Assembly (NCBI RefSeq): GCF_020524005.1
Contig: NZ_JAIVKK010000004.1
Location: 186,001 to 250,000 of the forward strand
Length of the DNA: 64,000 nucleotides
Source of the DNA: Microbulbifer aggregans
GTDB taxonomy: Bacteria > Pseudomonadota > Gammaproteobacteria > Pseudomonadales > Cellvibrionaceae
Reading direction: 5' to 3'
Positions 47,319-56,457 of this stretch are shown here, piece by piece. Made by a program: the position numbers and the translations under genes. Each line of letters starts with the position of its first letter. Position 1 is the first letter of the stretch. The notes beneath the pieces were generated by a model. That model saw only the letters and a list, made by a program, of their open reading frames with translations. It did no database searches and was not told where the DNA came from.

Positions 47319-49055
47319 TCACCGCCCGACCGCACTGCCCTCGCGCCTCGTATCCGCGCCGCCGTGTAACGTACCGTCCATCACCGCGATGGCGTGAATG
47401 CCGCTATTCAGTTCCTTGCGCAGGACCCGATGCCCCATGGCCTCGAGTTTTTCAAATTGCTCATCCGAAAGCGTTTCCGGCTCTACCTCTACCTGATGGC
47501 CGATGGCGCCGATGTTTCCTGCATGAATGGCTTCGGCGATGGGCATGTCTTTGGCCAGGTGGTAAAGGGCGGTACGCGCCGTGTAATCGATGATGCGTGA
47601 ACCGCCCGGCGACCCCACCAGCAGGCGCAGGCTGCCATCTTTGTTGAATACGATGGTGGGCGACATCGACGAGCGTGGGCGTTTACCCGGCTGGATGCGA
47701 TTTGCCACCAGTTGTTTGTCAGCGTTAACGGGGGTAAAGGAAAAGTCCGTGAGCTGATTGTTCAGCAGGAAGCCCTTCACCAGCAGTCGTGAACCAAAAC
47801 CGGTTTCAATACTGGTCGTCATGCTCACACCGTTGCCGTATTGATCCACGATGGACAGGTGGCTCGTATTCGGAAGCTCCGGGGATTTGGCGGTGCGACG
47901 CTGTTCGGCAAACCCCAGCGGATTGCCAGCGACTGCGGGCCGTGCGTGGCTGGGGTCAATCAGCTGTGCCCGAGAGGCGAGGTACGCAGGGTCGACCATC
48001 GCCGTGGTGGGTACGGCGACGAAGTCCGGGTCGGCGGCGTAGGTATTGCGGTCGGCAAACGCGAGTTCCGATGCTTCCACAAACAGGTGCGTCAGCTCCG
48101 CACTGCCCACCTCATACTTGTCCAGCGGGAAGTGTTGCAGCATACCCAGCATGGCGCCGACGGTGGTGCCGCCGGAAGATGGCGGTGGTGCGCCACACCA
48201 GCGGAATTCCAGGAAGTCACCACACACCGGTTCGCGGACTTTCGCCTGGTAACTCGCGAGATCCTTGCGGGTCATCACACCGGGGTTTTCCGGATCCGTC
48301 GTTACGGCGTCGACAATCGCCGCCGCGATTTCGCCTTCGTAAAACGGCTTAACCCCTTCTCCGGCCAGCAGTCGCAGTGTCTGCGCGTAGTCGGGGTTTT
48401 TCAGAATGTGTCCCACTGGCAGCGGTTTTCCGTCCTTCCCGAACAGGTAGGCGCTGATGGCGGGGCGTGCCGCGACCCGCGGCAATTGTTCGGCGAGCTG
48501 GTACAGACGTGGCGAGATCGCGAAGCCCTGCTCGGCAAGGGCGATGGCTGGTTGGAACAGGTCTTTCCACGGTAACTTGCCGTCGCGCTGGTGTGCCAGC
48601 TCGAGCATGCGCATGACGCCGGGTACGCCCACGGAGCTGCCGCCGATGACCGCATCCAGAAACCCGCGTGGTTTGCCGTCGCGCATGAAATAGTCTTCGT
48701 CCACCGCCATCGGCGCGGTTTCGCGGCCGTCGTAGGTGTACAGCTTTTCCTGATCGGCGCGGTAGCTCAACATGAAGGCGCCGCCACCAATGCCGGAAGA
48801 CTGGGGTTCTACCAGGCTCAGTACCAGCTGTGCGGCAATCGCGGCATCAACGGCGCTGCCGCCTTTGGCGAGGATCTGCTCCGCAGCATTGGACGCATGG
48901 GGGTTGGCGGTTACCGCCATGTATTTGTGCGCGGTAGCGGATTTGATTTCTGTGCGGCCGGTGGCGATTTCCGGCTGTACTTCTCCCTGGGGCGCAAGCG
49001 CGCAGACAGAAGCGGAAAGGCAGGCAGCGATGGAGAAAAAGAGGTGTCTGTACAC
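47319..49055 (-). CDS. ggt: Gamma-glutamyltransferase
   Basis: Periplasmic N-terminal nucleophile hydrolase that cleaves glutathione and transfers gamma-glutamyl groups. The 578-residue precursor has a signal peptide (FFSIAACLSASVCALA) and the block ASNAAEQILAKGGSAVDAAIA. Autocleavage is expected before the Thr of TSHLSIVDQYGNG, which becomes the nucleophile of the small subunit; SIETGFGSRL and RPRSSMSPTIVF are other conserved parts, the latter forming the substrate-binding SS pair, and GSPGGSRII is the oxyanion loop. Start GTG 49055 is likely, though its ribosome site is weak. coaD lies upstream in the same direction, 70 bp away. Confidence 0.95.
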   Translation of the reverse strand: MYRHLFFSIAACLSASVCALAPQGEVQPEIATGRTEIKSATAHKYMAVTANPHASNAAEQILAKGGSAVDAAIAAQLVLSLVEPQSSGIGGGAFMLSYRADQEKLYTYDGRETAPMAVDEDYFMRDGKPRGFLDAVIGGSSVGVPGVMRMLELAHQRDGKLPWKDLFQPAIALAEQGFAISPRLYQLAEQLPRVAARPAISAYLFGKDGKPLPVGHILKNPDYAQTLRLLAGEGVKPFYEGEIAAAIVDAVTTDPENPGVMTRKDLASYQAKVREPVCGDFLEFRWCGAPPPSSGGTTVGAMLGMLQHFPLDKYEVGSAELTHLFVEASELAFADRNTYAADPDFVAVPTTAMVDPAYLASRAQLIDPSHARPAVAGNPLGFAEQRRTAKSPELPNTSHLSIVDQYGNGVSMTTSIETGFGSRLLVKGFLLNNQLTDFSFTPVNADKQLVANRIQPGKRPRSSMSPTIVFNKDGSLRLLVGSPGGSRIIDYTARTALYHLAKDMPIAEAIHAGNIGAIGHQVEVEPETLSDEQFEKLEAMGHRVLRKELNSGIHAIAVMDGTLHGGADTRREGSAVGR

Positions 49056-49125
49056 GGGCGATCCGGTTTCTGTGACTGGGATCGCCCGAGTGTATCAGAC
49101 CTGCTCGAACAGGTAGAAATCTACG

Positions 49126-49674
<549 letters not shown>

Positions 49675-49708
49675 TCAAAAATGCGCGGATTTATGCCGGA
49701 TTTGCGGC

Positions 49709-50305
49709 TTAACCACGGGTAAAGAGTTGCATCTTTACCTGTCCCGCCTGCTTTTCCTTTTCCAGCTGCCAGTTGCCGGGTACGGCCAGCGGCGTTTCTC
49801 GTGGCGACTCCACGTAGATCAGTGCCCCCGGGGCCAAGCGGCCACTGGTTTCCAGCGCGGACAGGGTTTCTGCCCACAGGTCTCCGGCAAAGGGTGGATC
49901 CACGAATACCAGATTGCAGGGCTGGCCGGGCTGGCTCAGGAAAACCTGCGCGGGGCAGTTGTGTACCTGCCCGTTGTCGGCCTCAAGGACTTTCAGCTGT
50001 TCGCGCAGCGTCCGTGCCGCGCCTGGATCCAGCTCCACGAAATCCACGGCCGCTGCGCCGCGGCTCAGGGCTTCCAGGCCCAGTGCTCCGGAGCCGGCGA
50101 AAAGGTCCAGGCAGCGGGATCCCGGCAGGTAAAACTGCAACCAGTTGAACAGGGTCTCACGCAGCCGGTCGCCGGTGGGTCTCAACCCTTCGATCGGGGC
50201 AAACGCAATTTTGCGCCCGCGCCAGCGGCCGCCGATGATACGCAACTGTGACTGGGCTTGCGGCTGGCGGTTTGATTGAGACCTGGGTTTGCGATGTCTG
50301 GACAA
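49709..50305 (-). CDS. rsmD: 16S rRNA (guanine966-N2)-methyltransferase RsmD
   Basis: Methylates G966 of 16S rRNA. From TTG 50305 (AGGA 6 bp upstream) it has 198 residues, the normal size; the open frame continues further upstream to 50572 but there overlaps the 5' part of ftsY on the other strand. Motifs: RIIGGRWRGRKI at the N-terminus, SAM-binding CLDLFAGSGALGLEALSRG, and the catalytic DPPF in LVFVDPPFAGDLW. It is divergent from ftsY, as in E. coli and Pseudomonas, and followed by coaD. The TTG start should limit expression. Confidence 0.93.
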   Translation of the reverse strand: MSRHRKPRSQSNRQPQAQSQLRIIGGRWRGRKIAFAPIEGLRPTGDRLRETLFNWLQFYLPGSRCLDLFAGSGALGLEALSRGAAAVDFVELDPGAARTLREQLKVLEADNGQVHNCPAQVFLSQPGQPCNLVFVDPPFAGDLWAETLSALETSGRLAPGALIYVESPRETPLAVPGNWQLEKEKQAGQVKMQLFTRG

Positions 50306-50429
50306 GGGGAATCCTGTGGGCGGTAAATTCAAGTAGACGTGACTGTGTGCGAAACAGCCAGCGGTGCTAAGATTAGCGCCTTTCCAACGCTGCCTGCCAG
50401 CGAAGACCAGCCAAAGATTCCACACCACG

Positions 50430-51734
50430 ATGATTTTTGATTTTCTGCGCAAAAAGAAAAAGGCGAAGGCTGAAGATGCCGCCGTCGAGCCGGTAGAAAG
50501 CCCGGAAGTTGCCGACGGCGGCGATGCCGCGGCGCCGGAAGAAACGCCCCGGGTCCCTGAGCACCCGCTCATCGATGAGCCGGTGAGCGAGCATTTGTCC
50601 GTCGAAGAGGCACCCGAAGCCTCCTTTGATCCCGCTGCGGAAATAGAGACTGCAGCGGCGGAGACTGCTACAGAGGGCGCGCTAGAGGGGGCGCTGGAAT
50701 CTCAATCGGAACTGCAGCCCGAGCCTCGGGAGGAAGCCGGGATACCCGCTGAAACACCCTCAACCGAAGAGGCAGCCCCGCAACCGGCGGTACAGGAAAA
50801 ACCGAAGAAAGAAGGTTTCTTCGCGCGCATTCGCCGCGGACTTTCGCGTACCAGCAGCCAGTTTGCCGAGGGCATGGGCAACCTGTTCCTGGGTGCCAAA
50901 GAAATTGATGAAGAGCTGCTGGAAGAGCTTGAGACCCAGCTGTTGATGGCTGATGTCGGCGTCGAGGCCACCACGGAAATCATTGACCGCTTGACCGACC
51001 GCGTTTCCCGTCGCGAACTCGCCAACGGTGAGGCCCTGTATAAGGCGCTGCAAGAAGAGCTGGCCGGTCTGCTGGACAGCGTTGAGGCACCGCTGGTGGT
51101 CGAGGCGAAGAAGCCGTTCGTTATTCTTGTGGTTGGCGTCAATGGCGTGGGTAAGACCACCACAATCGGCAAGCTGGCGCACCGGTACCTGAACGAAGGC
51201 AAGTCGGTCATGCTGGCGGCGGGTGATACCTTCCGCGCTGCGGCGGTGGAACAGCTGCAGGTGTGGGGCGAGCGCCACAATGTGCCGGTGGTCGCGCAGC
51301 ACACCGGCGCAGACAGCGCTTCGGTTATTTTTGACGCAATCCAGTCGGCCCAGTCCCGCGGTGTCGATGTGGTGATCGCGGACACCGCCGGCCGCCTGCA
51401 CAACAAGGCCAACCTGATGGAGGAGTTGTCCAAGGTGCGCCGGGTGATGGGCAAGCTGGATGAGAGTGCGCCCCATGAAGTGCTGCTGGTGCTGGACGCC
51501 GGCACCGGCCAGAACGCCCTGTCGCAGGCGGAAACCTTCCGCGATGCGGCTGGCGTGAGCGGCCTGGTACTGACCAAGCTGGACGGCACGGCAAAAGGCG
51601 GGGTGATTTTCGCGCTGGCGCAGCGACTGGGGATTCCGGTACGCTTTATCGGCGTAGGGGAGCAGGCCGAAGACCTGCAGCCATTTGTGGCGAAGGATTT
51701 TGTCGCCGCATTGTTCAATCGCGCTGAGGGCTGA
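50430..51734 (+). CDS. ftsY: Signal recognition particle receptor FtsY
   Basis: GTPase that docks SRP-ribosome complexes at the membrane. ATG 50430 (MIFDFLRKKKKAK) is chosen over the longer frame from 50364. 434 residues: an acidic A domain of about 130 residues (Glu-, Ala- and Pro-rich), the N domain (GFFARIRRGLSRTSSQF, LADVGVEATTEIID-like MADVGVEATTEI) and the G domain with P-loop GVNGVGKTTTIGKLA, DTAGRLHNKANLM, TKLDGTAKGG and the terminal EQAEDLQPFVAKDFVAALF. Precedes ftsE-ftsX-rpoH with a 235-bp gap containing a REP-like element. Confidence 0.97.
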   Translation: MIFDFLRKKKKAKAEDAAVEPVESPEVADGGDAAAPEETPRVPEHPLIDEPVSEHLSVEEAPEASFDPAAEIETAAAETATEGALEGALESQSELQPEPREEAGIPAETPSTEEAAPQPAVQEKPKKEGFFARIRRGLSRTSSQFAEGMGNLFLGAKEIDEELLEELETQLLMADVGVEATTEIIDRLTDRVSRRELANGEALYKALQEELAGLLDSVEAPLVVEAKKPFVILVVGVNGVGKTTTIGKLAHRYLNEGKSVMLAAGDTFRAAAVEQLQVWGERHNVPVVAQHTGADSASVIFDAIQSAQSRGVDVVIADTAGRLHNKANLMEELSKVRRVMGKLDESAPHEVLLVLDAGTGQNALSQAETFRDAAGVSGLVLTKLDGTAKGGVIFALAQRLGIPVRFIGVGEQAEDLQPFVAKDFVAALFNRAEG

Positions 51735-51754
51735 TTAGCTGGGCTAAGCTCCGG

Positions 51755-51854
51755 CCGTCATACCGGCGCCGTCATGCCGGACTAGATCCGGTACGGTATC
51801 CAGTGCGAGCTTTGGGCCCGGTGGCGGCTGGATCCCGGCTTAAGACCGGGATGA
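51755..51854. repeat. REP-like dispersed palindrome (copy B)
   Basis: Related to the 5059 copy: CGTCATACCGGCGCCGTCATG at the left is a partly doubled arm, GGATCCCGGCTTAAGACCGG at the right ends in GATGAC. It fills the ftsY-ftsE gap. Sequence is diverged and rearranged compared with copy A. Confidence 0.7.
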
Positions 51855-51969
51855 CAAGTACAAGGGCGCGGCTTGGCCGGTATTGATCCGGTATCAGCGC
51901 CTTCGCGCGTAGTCCTGAGGGCACAACGGCGGTGCCACTGCAGAAACAAAAAACAACAAAAATGCGCTC

Positions 51970-52656
51970 ATGATCCAATTCGATAACGTCAATAAACGCT
52001 ATGAGTCCGGGCAGGATGCGCTGGGGCGCGTCAGTCTGGAGATCGAGCGCGCAGAGATGGTCTTTCTTACCGGCCACTCCGGCGCCGGTAAAAGTACCCT
52101 ACTGAAACTGCTTACCGCGATCGAGCGCCCGACCCGCGGCAGCATCATTGTCGGCGGGCAGAATCTGAACCGCCTGCGCAACAGCCAGATCCCTTACTAC
52201 CGCCGCAACCTCGGCATCGTATTCCAGAACCACCAGCTGCTGTTTGACCGCAGTGTGTTCGACAATGTCGCCCTGCCCCTGTCAGTGGCCGGTTGCAGCA
52301 AGCGTGAGGTGGGTCGCCGGGTACGCGCAGCGCTCGACAAGGTGGGCCTGTTGCACAAGGAAAAGCAGAACCCCATTGTGCTGTCTGGCGGTGAACAGCA
52401 GCGGGTCGGTATCGCCCGTGCCGTGGTCAACAAGCCCGCGCTGCTGGTGGCGGATGAGCCTACCGGTAACCTGGACCCCCAGCTCTCTGAAGAAATCATG
52501 CAACTGTTCCGCCAGTTCAACGCCGTGGGCGTGACCGTGCTGATCGCCAGCCACGACCTGGAACTGATCGCGCGCATGCAACAGCGGGTGCTGACCCTGC
52601 AGGCGGGCCAACTGATCTACGACGGGTACCCGAGCCGTGAACCAGCGTATTCCTAG
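51970..52656 (+). CDS. ftsE: Cell division ATP-binding protein FtsE
   Basis: ATPase of the FtsEX complex, which controls septal peptidoglycan hydrolases through EnvC. 228 residues with Walker A GHSGAGKSTLLKL, Q-loop IVFQNHQLL, signature LSGGEQQRVGIARAVV, Walker B LLVADEPTGNLDP and H-loop IASHDLELIA. Starts MIQFDNVNKRYESG, the standard opening. It overlaps ftsX by 20 bp, implying translational coupling. The gene order ftsY-ftsE-ftsX-rpoH is standard in gammaproteobacteria. Confidence 0.97.
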   Translation: MIQFDNVNKRYESGQDALGRVSLEIERAEMVFLTGHSGAGKSTLLKLLTAIERPTRGSIIVGGQNLNRLRNSQIPYYRRNLGIVFQNHQLLFDRSVFDNVALPLSVAGCSKREVGRRVRAALDKVGLLHKEKQNPIVLSGGEQQRVGIARAVVNKPALLVADEPTGNLDPQLSEEIMQLFRQFNAVGVTVLIASHDLELIARMQQRVLTLQAGQLIYDGYPSREPAYS

Positions 52657-53644
52657 TTCCTCCCTGCCCCAGCAGTCCGTGTCCGAGCGCCGTGCCGCAG
52701 GCGCAGTAACCGCCCGTACCGGTGCCGGCGACCGCCTGCGCAGTTGGCTGGGCCACCACCGGGAAATGTCCCGCGAAGCCTGGCGGCGCTTCTTCGCGTC
52801 CCCGATGTCCAGCGGTATGACGGCGCTGGTGATCGCTATTGCGCTGGCCTTGCCCGCGGCATTGCAGTTAGGGCTTACCAACTTCCAGCGCGCGGTGGCG
52901 GGCTGGGATGGGCAGCCGCAGATTTCCGTATTTGTACACAAGCGTGCGAAAGAAGCCGCGGTACAAAGTTTTGCCGAAGAGCTGAGGGCCAACACACTGG
53001 TGGCCGGTGTAACCTATATCTCGCCGGAGGAGGCATTGGCTGAATTCCAGCAGGCCTCCGGGCTGGGTGATGCGCTTGCGGGGATGGACAGTAACCCCCT
53101 GCCGGCCGTGCTTCTGGTGCGACCGGCGGGCTCGGACAGCGCGGCGCTGGAAGCGCTGGCGACAAAGCTTCGCGAGAGTGCCCTGACGGATTCCGTGGTA
53201 CTGGATATGGCCTGGGTTCAGCGCCTGGCCCAGTTGACCGAGCTCGGCCGCCGCCTGAGCCTGGGGCTGGCATGCCTGCTGGCACTGGGGGTGTTGCTGG
53301 TGGTGGTGAATAGCATCCGCCTGCATATCGAAAACCGCCGGGAAGAAATCCTGGTGGTCAAGCTGGTGGGCGCTACCGATGCCTTCGTGCGCCGCCCCTT
53401 TCTGTACACCGGGCTTTGTTACGGTCTTGCCGGCGGCTTGATCGCCTGGCTGTTGGTGAGTATTGGCGTGTGGTTACTGGCGGGGCCGGTCGGCGGGCTG
53501 GCCAATCTCTACGGTAGTGGTTTCCGCTTGCAGGGACCGGGATTTACTTATTTTGCGGGGCTTGCAGGTGGTGCAGCCCTGTTGGGGCTCTCCGGGGCCT
53601 GGATGGCGGTGGCGCGCCATATTTCCGCGATACAGCCGCGCTGA
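52637..53644 (+). CDS. ftsX: Cell division protein FtsX
   Basis: Membrane partner of FtsE. The 335-residue protein begins at GTG 52637 within the end of ftsE. After a long polar cytoplasmic N-terminus there are four transmembrane segments: TALVIAIALALPAALQLGL, then after a periplasmic domain of about 110 residues, LSLGLACLLALGVLLVVVN, LCYGLAGGLIAWLLVSIGVW and FAGLAGGAALLGLSGAWM. The loop LHIENRREEILVVKLVGAT is the FtsE-contact region typical of FtsX. The N-terminal extension (about 45 residues) is longer than in E. coli. Followed by rpoH after 259 bp. Confidence 0.95.
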   Translation: MNQRIPSSSLPQQSVSERRAAGAVTARTGAGDRLRSWLGHHREMSREAWRRFFASPMSSGMTALVIAIALALPAALQLGLTNFQRAVAGWDGQPQISVFVHKRAKEAAVQSFAEELRANTLVAGVTYISPEEALAEFQQASGLGDALAGMDSNPLPAVLLVRPAGSDSAALEALATKLRESALTDSVVLDMAWVQRLAQLTELGRRLSLGLACLLALGVLLVVVNSIRLHIENRREEILVVKLVGATDAFVRRPFLYTGLCYGLAGGLIAWLLVSIGVWLLAGPVGGLANLYGSGFRLQGPGFTYFAGLAGGAALLGLSGAWMAVARHISAIQPR

Positions 53645-53903
53645 CCGCCTGGTCCGTAAATCTTTGTAAAGCGCACCCGGCCAGTGGAACTTTCCCTGTG
53701 GATAACTCATCTAAATTGCCGCAAAACAAGGCCTGGCAAGGCTTGCCGGCCATTCACAGGCGGGGTTCCATTTCCCTCTGTGGGTGCTACACTGTGGCCA
53801 ACTTAGCGCGTCTGGACGCCTTGTAAGGGCCGGGCAGCGCCGCCGCCGCAAGTCGCAGTATGACTGCAAGCGGGGCAAATAAGAGTTTTGAGGAGAAACC
53901 TGA

Positions 53904-54758
53904 ATGGGAACGAGTTTACAACCGATCCACACGCTGGCTCCGGGCGCCAATCTGAACGCCTATATCCAGACAGTGAGTGGTTTCGAGATCCTTTCCGCTG
54001 AGGAAGAAAAGAAACTCGCGGAAGACCTCTACTATCACGAGAATCTCGACGCAGCGCGCCAGCTGGTGATGTCTCACCTGCGCTTCGTTGTGCACATTGC
54101 CAAGTCATACTCCGGCTACGGCCTGAACGAAGGCGACCTGATTCAGGAAGGCAATGTGGGCCTGATGAAAGCGGTAAAACGCTTCAACCCGGAAAAAGGT
54201 GTTCGCCTGGTGTCCTTTGCAGTGCACTGGATCAAGGCGGAGATCCACGAATTCATCCTGCGCAACTGGCGCATTGTGAAAATCGCGACCACCAAGGCGC
54301 AGCGCAAGTTGTTCTTCAACCTGCGTGGCCAGAAGAAAAAGCTGGCGTGGCTGACGAACGATGAAGCCAAGCGTGTAGCCGCAGAGTTGAACGTGGACGT
54401 TGCCCACGTACACGATATGGAAGGCCGACTCGCGGCACACGACGCGGCATTTGATGCCGGCGTTGATGACGATGACGAATCTGCCTGGCAGGCTCCGGCC
54501 CACTATCTGGAAGACCGCCGTTACGATCCTGCGACCATGCTGGAGCAGGACAACTGGCAGGAAACCAGCGTCAACAACCTGACGGTGGCGATGGAGAAGC
54601 TGGACGACCGCAGCCGCGATATCATCGAGGCCCGCTGGTTGAGCGAGAACAAAGCCACGCTGCACGAGCTGGCCGACAAATACGGTGTTTCCGCTGAGCG
54701 TATCCGCCAGCTTGAAAAGAACGCCATGAAAAAAGTCCGGGTGGCGATGGAGGCCTGA
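53904..54758 (+). CDS. rpoH: RNA polymerase heat-shock sigma factor RpoH
   Basis: Sigma-32 directs transcription of heat-shock genes. 284 residues, standard length. Region 2 has [20 protein letters not shown] and [19 protein letters not shown]; the RpoH box is QRKLFFNLR, which separates it from RpoD and RpoS; region 4 ends with [20 protein letters not shown]. Start ATG 53904 follows GAGGAGAAACC. Upstream, an extended -10 (TGCTACACT, ending 53793) is a promoter candidate. In enterobacteria the 5' end of the mRNA is a thermosensor; I cannot establish the equivalent structure by eye here. Confidence 0.97.
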   Translation: MGTSLQPIHTLAPGANLNAYIQTVSGFEILSAEEEKKLAEDLYYHENLDAARQLVMSHLRFVVHIAKSYSGYGLNEGDLIQEGNVGLMKAVKRFNPEKGVRLVSFAVHWIKAEIHEFILRNWRIVKIATTKAQRKLFFNLRGQKKKLAWLTNDEAKRVAAELNVDVAHVHDMEGRLAAHDAAFDAGVDDDDESAWQAPAHYLEDRRYDPATMLEQDNWQETSVNNLTVAMEKLDDRSRDIIEARWLSENKATLHELADKYGVSAERIRQLEKNAMKKVRVAMEA

Positions 54759-54786
54759 TTGGCTGACTGAATCATCCGGATTCGAG

Positions 54787-54811
54787 AACCGCGCTTATGG
54801 CGCGGTTTTTT
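54787..54811 (+). terminator. Terminator of rpoH
   Basis: AACCGCGC, loop TTATG, GCGCGGTT followed by a T6 run, 28 bp after the rpoH stop. Confidence 0.9.
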
Positions 54812-54875
54812 CGTATGTAGGCCTGCTCGGGTTTAGTGGTCTTGGTCTTGAAGCAGGCTTGGTGGCGGGGAGGCA

Positions 54876-54968
54876 CCGGGTATCTGTTTTCGGAACCGCT
54901 GTGAACCCATCCCTGGGCGCTGCGGCGCAAACATCCTGTTTGCGACGCTTCCGAAAACAGATCCCCGG
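54876..54968. repeat. Structured palindromic element (copy 1)
   Basis: Outer arms CCGGGTATCTGTTTTCGGAA (54876-54895) and its complement with one mismatch at 54949-54968; the similarity continues outward to GGTG/CACC. Inside are two hairpins: CCCA/TGGG around 54906-54915 and GCAAACA/TGTTTGC (loop TCC, 54928-54944). Together they make a cloverleaf-like fold. The whole element is related, in inverted orientation, to the one at 55448. It lies between rpoH and the DUF423 gene. Confidence 0.85.
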
Positions 54969-55026
54969 CACCACCCCTTCGCATTAAGTTCTTAGCTCCG
55001 CAATCCGGTAGGAAGGGAAAGCCCTA

Positions 55027-55404
55027 ATGGCTAAATTATATTTATTGCTCGCTGCTTTTTTCGGTGGCACAGGTGTTGTCTTGGGAGCCTTCGGCGCCCA
55101 TGGCCTGCGCAACAAAGTCGCAGAAAACCTGCTGGAAGCCTATAAAACCGGTGTGCACTACCAGATGATCCACGCCCTGGCCCTAATTGCCGTGGCTATC
55201 CTGATTCATCAGATCGGCGCAAAAACTTCACTGGTAGTCAGCGGCGCCCTGTTTGCCATAGGTATCCTGTTTTTCTCCGGTAGCCTCTATGGCCTGACTT
55301 TCGGTGGTCCGAGAATCCTGGGGCCAATCACCCCACTCGGCGGATCGCTGATGATTGGCGGCTGGATAGCTCTGTTTATCGCCGCACTGAATTATTCAAA
55401 GTAA
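55027..55404 (+). CDS. DUF423 membrane protein
   Basis: A 125-residue inner-membrane protein of the DUF423 (YgdD) family. Four transmembrane segments are visible: LYLLLAAFFGGTGVVLGAFG, YQMIHALALIAVAILIHQ, LVVSGALFAIGILFFSGSLY and GGSLMIGGWIALFIAALNY; the conserved AFGAHGL and SGSLYGLTFGGPRILGPITPLGG turns mark the family. Function is unknown. The gene is flanked on both sides by copies of the same palindromic repeat in opposite orientation, so gene plus flanks form a symmetric cassette. Start ATG 55027. Confidence 0.9.
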   Translation: MAKLYLLLAAFFGGTGVVLGAFGAHGLRNKVAENLLEAYKTGVHYQMIHALALIAVAILIHQIGAKTSLVVSGALFAIGILFFSGSLYGLTFGGPRILGPITPLGGSLMIGGWIALFIAALNYSK

Positions 55405-55447
55405 CCACCAAACCAAGGGTGGTAAGAGCGAAAAATCCTGAATCGAA

Positions 55448-55559
55448 GGCCAAGTGCCGGGTATTTGTTTTCGGAAGCGTCGGCAACAGGGATGTTGCCG
55501 ACGCAGCGTACAGGGACGTATCCACAGCGGTTCCGAAAACAAATACCCGGTGCTTGGCC
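55448..55559. repeat. Structured palindromic element (copy 2)
   Basis: Outer arms of 29 bp (55448-55476 and 55531-55559) match at 27 positions, the two exceptions being G-T pairs; the core of each arm is CCGGGTATTTGTTTTCGGAA. An inner hairpin GTCGGCAAC/GTTGCCGAC (loop AGGGAT) lies at 55480-55503. It is the inverted counterpart of copy 1; inner stem bases differ between the copies but pairing is kept. It lies between the DUF423 gene and trmB. Confidence 0.88.
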
Positions 55560-55616
55560 GCCCCAGCACCAGCTACGAAGCACCCAAGACCAGTGCTCCG
55601 GGCTAAGAGGTAAAAG

Positions 55617-56354
55617 ATGCAAGAAGAACCGAACAACGAACAAGGTAACGAGGAAGAAGACTTCCCCTACCGCACCGAATTCAAAAAGAAATCCATCCGC
55701 AGCTACGTCATCCGTGGCGGTCGCATGACCGAGGGCCAGCGCAACGCGTTTGATAATTACTGGGGCACCTACGGTCTGTCCCTGTATGGCGGTGGTATTG
55801 ACCCGAAAGACATCTTCGAACGTGAAGCGCCAGTGGTACTGGAAATCGGCTTCGGTATGGGTGATTCGCTGCTGGAAATGACGCAGGCGGAAACCGACAA
55901 AGACTTTATCGGTATCGAAGTCCACCCGCCCGGTGTCGGCCGCCTGATCAACAACGCCGGCAAAGCCGAAGTCAAAAACCTGCGCGTCTATATGGCCGAT
56001 GCCATCGACGTACTGAATGACTGTATTCCTGACGCCAGCCTGGACCGTTTCCAGCTGTACTTCCCGGATCCCTGGCACAAGAAAAAGCACAACAAGCGCC
56101 GTATTGTGCAGCCGGAATTCGTCAAACTCCTGTGCAGCAAACTGAAACCCGGCGGCCTGATGCATATGGCGACCGACTGGGAAAACTATGCCGAGCAGAT
56201 GCTGGAAGTGCTTGAAGCAGAAGAAATGCTGGAAAACACCGCTGGTAAAGGCAGCTACGCCCCGCGCCCGGAATTCCGTCCGCAAACCAAATTCGAGCGC
56301 CGCGGCGAGCGCCTCGGGCACGGTGTCTGGGACCTGTTATATCGGCGGGTATAA
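55617..56354 (+). CDS. trmB: tRNA (guanine46-N7)-methyltransferase
   Basis: Forms m7G46 in tRNA. 245 residues with an acidic N-terminal extension ([15 protein letters not shown]). The SAM motif is [16 protein letters not shown], followed by [16 protein letters not shown], the catalytic region [19 protein letters not shown] (typical PDPWxKxxHxKRR) and [17 protein letters not shown]. Start ATG 55617 is preceded by AGAGGTAAAAG. Intact; no obvious operon partner other than the upstream DUF423 gene, which a repeat separates from it. Confidence 0.96.
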   Translation: MQEEPNNEQGNEEEDFPYRTEFKKKSIRSYVIRGGRMTEGQRNAFDNYWGTYGLSLYGGGIDPKDIFEREAPVVLEIGFGMGDSLLEMTQAETDKDFIGIEVHPPGVGRLINNAGKAEVKNLRVYMADAIDVLNDCIPDASLDRFQLYFPDPWHKKKHNKRRIVQPEFVKLLCSKLKPGGLMHMATDWENYAEQMLEVLEAEEMLENTAGKGSYAPRPEFRPQTKFERRGERLGHGVWDLLYRRV

Positions 56355-56457
56355 TCACTGCGACGTGTGTCGTAAATAATCGACTGCTCCGGGCGCCTAG
56401 CCGGCGGAATTTGCTATCTTCAGGTTACCGCCGGTAAACGGATGCTCCGGAGCAACA

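Noticed and set aside
54861-55559. Insertion sequence or composite transposon around the DUF423 gene
   Set aside because: The flanking elements are about 100 bp, carry no transposase and the enclosed gene is a normal chromosomal family member; a trans-mobilised repeat is still possible.
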